Positions 42,776 through 50,209 of a stretch of 64,000 nt of DNA are shown piece after piece. The translations under genes were made by a program, and so were the position numbers. Each line of letters begins with the position of its first letter. Position 1 is the stretch's first letter. The notes below the pieces were generated by a model. That model was not told where the DNA came from. It did no database searches and saw nothing but the letters and a program-made list of their open reading frames with translations. This DNA comes from Acetobacteraceae bacterium (GTDB lineage: Bacteria; Pseudomonadota; Alphaproteobacteria; Acetobacterales; Acetobacteraceae): NCBI GenBank assembly GCA_947475245.1, contig CANJLW010000001.1, positions 472,025-536,024 on the forward strand. Direction: 5' to 3'.

Positions 42776-43642
42776 CTACGCGGCGAGCACGAGGGCGTCG
42801 CCGACGATTGTTGTTCGGTGCATGACGCGCCGTTCCGTCGGATTATGGGGCGTGACCGCGTGAATGGTGCAGCGGTTATCCCACATCAGCACGTCGTGCG
42901 GTTCCCACCGATGCTTGTAGATAAACTGCGGCTGTTCGGCGAATTCGGTCAGGTCCGCGATCAGTTTGCGCGCGGAAGCATCGTCCATCCCCTCGACCGC
43001 ATCGTTGTAGATGGGGCTGATATACAGCGACATCCGACCGGTAACGGGATGGCGGCGCACCAAAGGCTGCCAGATCGGCGGCATGGCGGCTTTTTCCGCC
43101 TCCGTCAGCGGCTTCAGATCGGCCAGCCGGTGCAGATTGCCGAAATCGTGCCGCGCGCGACGACCGGCGATCGCGGAACGCAGGGAGTCGGGCAGGGCGT
43201 CGTAGACTTCGTACATGTTGATGAACTGAGTCTCTCCGCCCGTGCGGCTGATTTCCACGCCGTGCAGCAGCGAGCCGACGCAGGGCATGGCGCGGTACGA
43301 ACTGTCGGAGTGCCAAAGCTGCGCCAGCGACACTTGTTTTACGGTCGGATGCTCCGGCGGCATCAACTCATTGTCGTCGTTGACGTTGGAAACGCGGAAG
43401 ATCTCCTTCACGCGCTTTGACCGGATGATGGTCTGATGGAAGATTTCCGGTTCGCCGAAGTGACGCGTGAACGCGACATGCTCCTCGTCGGTGATCGGCT
43501 GTTCGGGAAAAACAACGACCAGGTTCTGCATCCACGCTTCGTGGACGGCGGCGAAGGTCGCTTCGTCCATCGGCCGGCGTAGATCGACGCCCCGGATTTC
43601 CGCGCCGATCAGTGGGTGGAGTTTGCGGACGGTGATCGTCAT
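42776..43642 (-). CDS. TauD/TfdA-family 2-oxoglutarate-dependent dioxygenase
   Basis: A 288-residue Fe(II)/2-oxoglutarate oxygenase. Iron ligands are H111 and D113 in LWHSDSSY and the distal H261 in TIHAVTP; RRVMHR near 271-276 binds 2-oxoglutarate. It also has the N-terminal PLIGAEIRGVDL of the TfdA/TauD group. Members hydroxylate sulfonates, phenoxyacetates or similar, often releasing the side group. The 4-bp overlap with the cupin gene places it in the same operon. Confidence 0.9.
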   Translation of the reverse strand: MTITVRKLHPLIGAEIRGVDLRRPMDEATFAAVHEAWMQNLVVVFPEQPITDEEHVAFTRHFGEPEIFHQTIIRSKRVKEIFRVSNVNDDNELMPPEHPTVKQVSLAQLWHSDSSYRAMPCVGSLLHGVEISRTGGETQFINMYEVYDALPDSLRSAIAGRRARHDFGNLHRLADLKPLTEAEKAAMPPIWQPLVRRHPVTGRMSLYISPIYNDAVEGMDDASARKLIADLTEFAEQPQFIYKHRWEPHDVLMWDNRCTIHAVTPHNPTERRVMHRTTIVGDALVLAA

Positions 43643-44595
43643 TGCGGATGCTCTGCGAATTCGAACCCCATGGCGCGGGTGTGATAATAGATGCCGCCAT
43701 CCTGCACGATCAGGAACAGCGCCATGTCGTTGCCGCCGTTATGATGGGAATGCACCGACACGGGCGGCGTGATGGTGGTTGCCCAGGGCGCCCATTCCTT
43801 GCGCTTACCGTCGATGACCGAGAAGCATAGGTCGCCCTGCACCACAAGCGATACGGCGACCGAATTATGCCGGTGCGGCCGCTGCACGGCGCCGCCATGC
43901 AGGGAGTTCATTGCGACGGTCAAGGTCGGCAGAATGTTGCGCGTCGCTTCCTGCTGTTCGGCGGAGAAGATCAGCGCCGTGCCTGGGCTGGTGCCGTCGC
44001 GGCCGACTTCGTCGAGCAGGGCGATCTGACGTTCGATTTCCTCGCCTCGGAAATGCACCAACTCGGTCGGCGCGTTGCCCTGGGCCGGGGCCTGCAAGCG
44101 TTCGAAGGCCAGTTGCGGTTCGTTGGTCACCAACCAGAGCACGGCGTCCGACTCGCCGGCGGTGTGGGTCGCGTCCACGCCGCCCGGCAGGATGAACAGG
44201 TCACGCGGATTCCAGACGATTGTTTCTGTGCCGCAGACGGTCTGGCCGCTGCCGGCGATGACATAGGCAATCGTGCCGCTGCTGACGAAGGACGTCGGCA
44301 GGCTCTCGCCGGCCTTGATCTTGGCATAACGCGCCAAGACCAACGGGGAGGTCGCCGGGAACGGGCACTGCATCAGGTCCGACACATCGCACGCGATCAA
44401 CCCCGTCGGTGTCGCCGGGTCCAGTGCTCGGCGTGGTTCGTCGACGAAGGCATGATCGGGGACGGGAGGGTTCTTGATATTGAACGCATTTCCCGAATTG
44501 AAGAACCGCCCTCGCGCTTCCGCCGGAGACTGCGGAGCCTCCGCGCGCTGGGCCGGCATTTCGCCAATACTACGTGGCCGAAGATCGTCGGGCAT
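43639..44595 (-). CDS. Two-domain cupin protein, gentisate-dioxygenase-like
   Basis: A 318-residue bicupin. The first cupin contains GTIAYVIAGSGQTVCG and LFILPGG; the second has the metal-site run RPHRHNSVAVSLVVQG and VSVHSHHNGG with several histidines. The layout resembles gentisate/salicylate 1,2-dioxygenases, which cleave aromatic rings with Fe(II), but the substrate is uncertain. The ATG at 44595 follows GGAGG, and the open frame further upstream is not needed. It heads the operon and is divergent from the PhyH gene, 122 bp apart. Confidence 0.75.
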   Translation of the reverse strand: MPDDLRPRSIGEMPAQRAEAPQSPAEARGRFFNSGNAFNIKNPPVPDHAFVDEPRRALDPATPTGLIACDVSDLMQCPFPATSPLVLARYAKIKAGESLPTSFVSSGTIAYVIAGSGQTVCGTETIVWNPRDLFILPGGVDATHTAGESDAVLWLVTNEPQLAFERLQAPAQGNAPTELVHFRGEEIERQIALLDEVGRDGTSPGTALIFSAEQQEATRNILPTLTVAMNSLHGGAVQRPHRHNSVAVSLVVQGDLCFSVIDGKRKEWAPWATTITPPVSVHSHHNGGNDMALFLIVQDGGIYYHTRAMGFEFAEHPQ

Positions 44596-44717
44596 GCTAA
44601 ATCCTCCACTCGATTGGGCGGCAGCATCCGGGGTGGTCAGCGTCGCGTCAAGACGTTGAAGCTTGACGTGATCCGGTCTTTTGGGGCCTTGTCGTCGCAA
44701 GAACGGAGAATGATGCC

Positions 44718-45515
44718 ATGCTGACCGAAGACCAGATCAAGCACTTTCACACCGAAGGCTATCTGTTCCTGCCGGAGACTTTTTCGGCCGCCGAGGTCGC
44801 CATTCTGCGGGAAGAGGCGGAAAACGTCTACCGTCAGGAGCGACCGGAAGTCTGGCGCGAAAAGTCCGGCGCGCCGCGCACCGCCTTCGCCGCACACTTA
44901 TACAATGAGGGTTTCGGCCTCCTCGGCAAGCATCCCCGCATGATCCAGCCGGTGGAGCAAATCTTCGGCGAACAAGTCTACATGCATCAGTATAAAGTGA
45001 ACGCCAAAGCGTCGTTCACCGGCGACGTGTGGCAGTGGCACCAGGACTACGGCACCTGGGCGCGCGACGACGGCATGCCGGAGCCCAGGGCGATGAATAT
45101 CGCGGTCTTCCTGGATGAGGTGATGCCGATCAATGGTCCGCTCATGCTCGTGCCGCGTAGCCATACGCAAGGCGTGCTCGCCGCCGGCCATGATGTCACC
45201 ACCACGTCCTATCCGCTGTGGACCCTGGACGAGGATACGGTGACACGGCTGGTTGATCAGGGCGGCATCGTCGCGCCGACCGGCAAACCCGGTGGGTTGC
45301 TGATGTTCCACGGCAATCTGGTGCATGGTTCGGCGGGCAACATCACGCCGTATCCGCGCAAGATCGTTTATCTGACGCTGAATGCGGTTTCCAACTACAT
45401 CCGCAAGCCGACCCGCAAGGAATGGATCGCCCATACCGACTTCGCCCCGATCGTGCCGACTGCTCCCGATGCGCTGCTGAATTACGCATCGCGGTTCAAG
45501 CAGGCGGCGGAATAA
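44718..45515 (+). CDS. Phytanoyl-CoA dioxygenase (PhyH/EctD-like) family protein
   Basis: A 265-residue Fe(II)/2-oxoglutarate oxygenase. VWQWHQDYGTW gives the H108-x-D110 pair, DDGMP follows it, and LMFHGNLVHGSAGN holds the distal histidine with a later Arg for 2-oxoglutarate. The WHQDYGTW...DGMP string is close to the ectoine hydroxylase signature, but no ectABC genes are present. It is divergent from the cupin/TauD operon, with which it could share regulation. Confidence 0.87.
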   Translation: MLTEDQIKHFHTEGYLFLPETFSAAEVAILREEAENVYRQERPEVWREKSGAPRTAFAAHLYNEGFGLLGKHPRMIQPVEQIFGEQVYMHQYKVNAKASFTGDVWQWHQDYGTWARDDGMPEPRAMNIAVFLDEVMPINGPLMLVPRSHTQGVLAAGHDVTTTSYPLWTLDEDTVTRLVDQGGIVAPTGKPGGLLMFHGNLVHGSAGNITPYPRKIVYLTLNAVSNYIRKPTRKEWIAHTDFAPIVPTAPDALLNYASRFKQAAE

Positions 45516-45604
45516 CGCCCGCCGTCAGTTCGGGCGTGACACGCCCGCGGTTGCCCCCCATGGTATCGGGGTAATCGACAGGCTGCGGGAAAGGATCGCG
45601 CCAG

Positions 45605-46813
45605 GTGCGGAGGCGACAGGTTTTGGTCGGTCTCGGGTCGTCGCTCGCGGCGTCGCCGAACGTGCTGGCCCAACCGCTTCCTGGCGTTGATCCCGCGCTG
45701 CCGTCCGGGGCACGTCAGGAAATCCGCTTATCGAACCTGCCGGACAAGCGGGTGCTGTTTCAGCACACCGATCGCCCGCCCAATCTGGAAACACCGATCA
45801 CCGCGCTCGACGGGGCGATCACCCCCAACGACCGTTTTTTCGTCCGCTATCATTTGCCGGTTCTGCCGACCCTGGACGAAATGGCGATTTGGTCGATGGA
45901 GATCGGGGGCGATGCGGCCACGCGGCCGCGCGTGGTCAAGATGAGCGATCTGAACGCCTTACCGCAGGAGGAGATCGTGGCGGTCTGCCAGTGCTCCGGT
46001 CTGCGCCGCGGCCTGTTCCAACCCTATGTCGCCGGGGTGCAATGGGGCCACGGGGCCGTCGGTTGCGCGACCTGGCGCGGGCCCAGGCTGCGCGACGTGC
46101 TGGCCTTGGCGGGCGTCAAGCCGGAAGCGGTGGAGATCTGGTTCGAAGGCGCGGACGGTCCGAACCTGACGGGTTCCCCGGATTATCGAAAAAGCCTTCC
46201 CGTTGCCAAGGCGATGGCGGATGAAACCATCCTCGCGACCGCGATGAACGGCGCGCCGCTGCCGCTTCTGAACGGTAACCCGGTGCGAGTCGTCGTGCCC
46301 GGCTGGACGGCCACCTACTGGCTGAAACATGTCATGCGGATCGAGATCAGCACCAAGGCACTCGATGCCTTTTGGATGCGTCCCGCCTATCGCGTTCCCG
46401 CCAATATGTTCCCGGTCGATCAGCCTTTCGTCTCGCAGCAACAGGGCGATACCTGGGCGATCACGGAAATGGTGGTGAATTCGCTGATCGCGTCCCCGCA
46501 AAATGGCGAGCAGGTAGGCCGAGCGGGGTTTACGGTGCGGGGCGTGGCGTGGGATCGCGGGTATGGGATTCGGCGAGTCGAGGTCTCGCTCGACGACGGG
46601 AAAACCTGGTTCGACGGATTGTTGGGCCGCGATTACGGCAACTACGCGTTCCGGACGTTCTCGTTCTCTACCGGCAATCTGCCGATCGGGCCTCGATCTG
46701 TGTCCGTGCGCGCGACGAACAACAAGCGAGAGAGACAGGTCGATACGCTGAAGGTCAACCCATCCGGGTATCACAACAACCTGCCGCACCGCATTCAGGT
46801 TCTGGTGGCATAG
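45605..46813 (+). CDS. sorA: Sulfite dehydrogenase molybdenum subunit (SorA-like)
   Basis: A 402-residue exported enzyme. The N-terminus RRRQVLVGLGSSLAA is a Tat-type signal for a folded cofactor enzyme. The sulfite-oxidase domain carries the molybdenum-ligand cysteine (C130 in AVCQCSGLRRGLF); a C-terminal Mo-co dimerisation domain follows (GRAGFTVRGVAWDRGYGIRRVEVSLDDGKTW). It oxidises sulfite to sulfate, passing electrons to the small cytochrome c encoded 10 bp downstream. The start is GTG at 45605. Confidence 0.87.
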   Translation: MRRRQVLVGLGSSLAASPNVLAQPLPGVDPALPSGARQEIRLSNLPDKRVLFQHTDRPPNLETPITALDGAITPNDRFFVRYHLPVLPTLDEMAIWSMEIGGDAATRPRVVKMSDLNALPQEEIVAVCQCSGLRRGLFQPYVAGVQWGHGAVGCATWRGPRLRDVLALAGVKPEAVEIWFEGADGPNLTGSPDYRKSLPVAKAMADETILATAMNGAPLPLLNGNPVRVVVPGWTATYWLKHVMRIEISTKALDAFWMRPAYRVPANMFPVDQPFVSQQQGDTWAITEMVVNSLIASPQNGEQVGRAGFTVRGVAWDRGYGIRRVEVSLDDGKTWFDGLLGRDYGNYAFRTFSFSTGNLPIGPRSVSVRATNNKRERQVDTLKVNPSGYHNNLPHRIQVLVA

Positions 46814-46823
46814 GCATGAAGCG

Positions 46824-47099
46824 GTGAGGCACGGTCTGATCGCGCTTTGTCTGATGCTGTGCGCGTCGTCGGCGTTTGCTCAGGCATTGCGGCCCGGGCC
46901 GGGCCAGGATGTGACCGAACAGGTCTGCGGGATCTGCCACACCGTTGGGTATATACGGATGAACGCCCCTTTCCTGACATCCGATCAGTGGAAAGGGGAG
47001 ATCACCAAAATGAGGACTGCGTTCGGTGCGCCGATCGACGATGAGACGGCGGCCACCGTGCTGGCGTACCTCAATCAGGCATACGGACCCGCACGATAA
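46824..47099 (+). CDS. sorB: Small c-type cytochrome (SorB-like electron acceptor)
   Basis: A 91-residue precursor with a signal peptide (about 1-19, ending SSAFA) and one haem site, VCGICH (CxxCH). The distal region has FLTSDQWKGEITKMRTAFGAPID, with the Met axial ligand likely in KMR. It starts at GTG 46824. Its place directly after the SorA-like gene makes it the likely electron acceptor for sulfite oxidation, as in SorAB enzymes. Confidence 0.85.
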   Translation: MRHGLIALCLMLCASSAFAQALRPGPGQDVTEQVCGICHTVGYIRMNAPFLTSDQWKGEITKMRTAFGAPIDDETAATVLAYLNQAYGPAR

Positions 47100-47101
47100 A
47101 A

Positions 47102-47121
47102 GCGGGGGGCAAAGCCCCCGC
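47102..47121. terminator. GC-rich hairpin between convergent sorB and hbd genes
   Basis: GCGGGGGGC (47102-47110) faces GCCCCCGC (47114-47121) around AAA, with one unpaired G. No T-run follows; it likely ends both convergent transcripts. Confidence 0.5.
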
Positions 47122-47123
47122 GG

Positions 47124-48053
47124 TCAGCGTGTCGGCCGGGGCGGGGACTGCGAGTAGTCGTAGAAGCCGCGGCCGGATTTACGCCCGAGCCAGCCTGCCT
47201 CGACATATTTCACCAGAAGCGGGCAGGGGCGGTATTTGCTGTCGGACAGACCGTCGTACAGGACCTGCATGATGGACAGGCAGGTATCCAGTCCGATGAA
47301 GTCGGCGAGTTCCAGCGGCCCCATCGGATGGTTGGCGCCCAGGCGCATGGATGTGTCGATCGCGGAGACCGAGCCGACCCCTTCGTACAGGGCATAGACG
47401 GCTTCGTTGATCATCGGCACCAGGATGCGGTTGACGATGAAGGCCGGGAAATCTTCCGACACGGCGGTGATTTTGCCGAGTTTCTGGCCGAGAGCCTGAA
47501 CGGCCTGGAATGTCGGTTCGTCGGTGGCGATGCCGCGGATGATTTCGACCAGCTTCATGACCGGAACCGGGTTCATGAAGTGCATCCCGATGAACTTCTC
47601 GGGGCGATCGGTCGCGGCACCCAGGCGGGTGATAGAAATCGAGGAGGTGTTGGAAGCAACCAGGCACGATGGCTTCAGGTTCGGGACAAGCGCCTTGTAG
47701 ACAAGGCGCTTGACCTCTTCCTTTTCGGTCGCGGCTTCGATCACGAGGTCGGCGTCGCCGAGGTCGGCATAGTCGGACGTCGTGCTGACCAAAGCGAGTG
47801 CTTCGTCGCGCGCGTCGCTGGAGATGATGGAGCGGTTGACCTGGCGATCCAGGTTCCGCGCCATCGTCGCGAGTGCCTTGCCGAGAGCATCCGGCTTGAC
47901 GTCAAGGAGAATGACCGGCAGCCCCGCCAAAGCGCAGACATGGGCGATACCGTTCCCCATCTGGCCCGCGCCGATGATGCCGATCTTACCGAGAACAGGC
48001 GGTTCGACCAGCATCGGTGCGGATGACGGGTTCAGCTTGACGTCAACATTCAT
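47124..48053 (-). CDS. 3-hydroxybutyryl-CoA dehydrogenase family protein
   Basis: A 309-residue NAD-dependent 3-hydroxyacyl-CoA dehydrogenase. KIGIIGAGQMGNGIAHV binds NAD, IEAATEKEEVK and ASNTSSISIT follow, the catalytic region is GMHFMNPVPVMKLVEI and the C-terminal domain shows GANHPMGPLELADFIGLDTCL. It oxidises 3-hydroxybutyryl-CoA or similar. The first 20 or so residues before PPVLGKIGIIG are extra. It is directly abutted to etfA in the etfB-etfA-hbd order usual in alphaproteobacteria. Confidence 0.93.
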   Translation of the reverse strand: MNVDVKLNPSSAPMLVEPPVLGKIGIIGAGQMGNGIAHVCALAGLPVILLDVKPDALGKALATMARNLDRQVNRSIISSDARDEALALVSTTSDYADLGDADLVIEAATEKEEVKRLVYKALVPNLKPSCLVASNTSSISITRLGAATDRPEKFIGMHFMNPVPVMKLVEIIRGIATDEPTFQAVQALGQKLGKITAVSEDFPAFIVNRILVPMINEAVYALYEGVGSVSAIDTSMRLGANHPMGPLELADFIGLDTCLSIMQVLYDGLSDSKYRPCPLLVKYVEAGWLGRKSGRGFYDYSQSPPRPTR

Positions 48054-48989
48054 TCAGGTGCGCTCCAGTTCCGCTGCCAGTTCGGGCAGCGCGGTGAACA
48101 AATCTGCAACCAGGCCGTAATCGGCGACCTGGAAGATGGGCGCTTCCTCGTCTTTATTGATCGCGACGATGACTTTGCTGTCTTTCATCCCGGCAAGATG
48201 CTGGATCGCACCCGAGATGCCGACGGCAATGTACAGTTCCGGCGCGACGATTTTTCCGGTCTGACCGACCTGGAATTCATTGGGCACGAAGCCGGCATCG
48301 ACGGCGGCGCGGGATGCGCCGACGGCGGCACCCAGCTTGTCGGCGATGGGATCGAGCAGGCGGAAGTTGTCACCGTTCTGCATGCCGCGTCCACCGGAGA
48401 TGACGACGCGCGCGGCGGTCAGTTCCGGACGTTCGCTTTTGGACAGTTCGGCGGACACGAACTTCGACAAGGCGGGCATCGTGCCGACGGATACGGCCTC
48501 GATCGCGGCATTGCCGCCTTCGGCGGCGATCGGATCGAAGCTGGCCGCGCGAACGGTGATCACCTTTTTGGTGTCCGACGACTTCACCGTGGCGAGCCCG
48601 TTCCCCGCATAGATAGGACGGACGAAGGTGTCGGCGTCTTCAACGCCGGCGATGTCGCTGATCGGCTGCACGTCGAGCAGCGCGGCGACGCGCGGCATGA
48701 TGTTCTTGCCGACGGCGGTCGTGGCGGCCAGCAGGTGGGAGTAGTTCGGCGACAGCGCGATCAGCAGGGCCGCGGCGGGTTCAGCCAGCAAATGGTCCAG
48801 CGCGGCATTGTCGGCGACCAGCACCTTGGTCACGCCGGGCAGCTTTGCCGCGGCGGCGGCGGCGGCATCCAGACCGGCGCCGGCGACCAGAACATGCACT
48901 TCGCCCAGGGCGGTAGCCGCCGCCACGGCGCTGCGGGACGGCTGCTTGATGCCGGCCGCGTCGAATTCGAGCAGAACGAGGGACGTCAT
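48054..48989 (-). CDS. etfA: Electron transfer flavoprotein, alpha subunit
   Basis: A 311-residue FAD-binding subunit. The C-terminal FAD domain is clear: [43 protein letters not shown] and [22 protein letters not shown]. The N-terminal domain is shorter on motifs. With EtfB it takes electrons from acyl-CoA dehydrogenases, such as the pair at 19.7-22.1 kb, to ETF:quinone oxidoreductase (not in the window). It is 2 bp after etfB. Confidence 0.95.
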   Translation of the reverse strand: MTSLVLLEFDAAGIKQPSRSAVAAATALGEVHVLVAGAGLDAAAAAAAKLPGVTKVLVADNAALDHLLAEPAAALLIALSPNYSHLLAATTAVGKNIMPRVAALLDVQPISDIAGVEDADTFVRPIYAGNGLATVKSSDTKKVITVRAASFDPIAAEGGNAAIEAVSVGTMPALSKFVSAELSKSERPELTAARVVISGGRGMQNGDNFRLLDPIADKLGAAVGASRAAVDAGFVPNEFQVGQTGKIVAPELYIAVGISGAIQHLAGMKDSKVIVAINKDEEAPIFQVADYGLVADLFTALPELAAELERT

Positions 48990-48991
48990 GG

Positions 48992-49741
48992 TCAGATCAC
49001 CTTCGCTTCGGTCTTGAGTTTGCTTACCAGTTCGGCAATCGAACCAACTTTCTGGCCGGCCTTACGCTTCGGCGGCTCGCTGACCTTGATCGTGGTCAGG
49101 CGCGGCGTCGGATCGACGCCCAGATCGGCCGGCTTCATGTTGGCGATCGGCTTCTTGCGGGCCTTCATGATGTTGGGCAGCGACGCATAGCGCGGCTCAT
49201 TCAGGCGCAGATCGGTGGTCACGATCGACGGCAGGGTCAGCTCGACGGTTTCCAGACCGCCGTCGACTTCGCGCGTCACGGTCATCTGGCCGCCGGCGAT
49301 TTCAAGCTTGCTGGCAAAGGTGCCTTGCGACCAGCCCAGCAGCGCGGCCAGCATTTGACCGGTCGCGCTCATGTCGTCGTCGATCGCCTGTTTGCCCAGG
49401 ATGATCAGCCCGGGCTGTTCCTGATCGGCGATGGCCTTCAGCATCTTGGCAACGGCGAGCGGTTGCAGGTCGGCGTCGGATTCAACCAGGATACCGCGAT
49501 CGGCCCCCATGGCGAGCGCCGTACGGATGGTTTCCGCGCACTGCGCGACGCCCAGGGACACCGCGATGACCTCGGTCGCCACGCCCTTTTCCTTAAGGCG
49601 AACGGCTTCCTCGACCGCGATTTCGTCGAACGGGTTCATCGACATCTTGACCCCGGCGGTTTCGATGCCGGAGCCGTCGGTCTTAACCCGAACCTTCACG
49701 TTGTAATCGACAACCCGCTTGACGGGGACAAGAATTTTCAT
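48992..49741 (-). CDS. etfB: Electron transfer flavoprotein, beta subunit
   Basis: A 249-residue subunit that binds AMP. It starts [19 protein letters not shown], has [73 protein letters not shown]. It forms the ETF heterodimer with EtfA. The gene lies 179 bp downstream of the twin-transmembrane protein gene. Confidence 0.95.
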   Translation of the reverse strand: MKILVPVKRVVDYNVKVRVKTDGSGIETAGVKMSMNPFDEIAVEEAVRLKEKGVATEVIAVSLGVAQCAETIRTALAMGADRGILVESDADLQPLAVAKMLKAIADQEQPGLIILGKQAIDDDMSATGQMLAALLGWSQGTFASKLEIAGGQMTVTREVDGGLETVELTLPSIVTTDLRLNEPRYASLPNIMKARKKPIANMKPADLGVDPTPRLTTIKVSEPPKRKAGQKVGSIAELVSKLKTEAKVI

Positions 49742-49920
49742 GGGGATCCGTGCCGCTTATTGGGACGTGTTGAACCGCCGCGAGTACGTCGGGAAAGGGC
49801 GATAGCCCGCTTTCGGCCCCGCCTGTTCGCACCCGCAATAGAGCGGCGGACCATATGCAGGGGGGCGCGGTGTGTCAAACGCGACTCGCGCCTGTTTCAA
49901 TAAGTCAGATCAGGGTCGCG

Positions 49921-50115
49921 CTACCCGCGCATCAGCGCCATCATCAGGACAAACAGCGCGACCGCGGCGCCCTGCAACAGCACGCGATACCGCATCAGGC
50001 GGTTGGATCGCGTGCGATCCTCCTCCCCCCTGGCCATGCCGATCATCCCGGCCATCAGCATCCCGAAAGTCGCGAGCATCAGCAGGCCGATCACGACGGT
50101 GAAAAATGTCTTCAT
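49921..50115 (-). CDS. Twin-transmembrane-helix small protein
   Basis: A 64-residue protein of two transmembrane helices (FFTVVIGLLMLATFGMLMAGMIGMA and YRVLLQGAAVALFVLMMALM) joined by a charged loop (RGEEDRTRSNRLMRYR). It matches the short HIG1-like/twin-TM proteins found beside etfBA in alphaproteobacteria, often with cob(I)alamin adenosyltransferase between them. No such adenosyltransferase is present here. Its role is unknown. Confidence 0.75.
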   Translation of the reverse strand: MKTFFTVVIGLLMLATFGMLMAGMIGMARGEEDRTRSNRLMRYRVLLQGAAVALFVLMMALMRG

Positions 50116-50209
50116 GGCCTGAGAATAGGCTGTCCGCCGGCATTGTGTAGGGTAGGGGCGTGCTTTTTACGTTGACCCGGACAGATGCCTTGTGATCGTA
50201 CCCCTTTGT

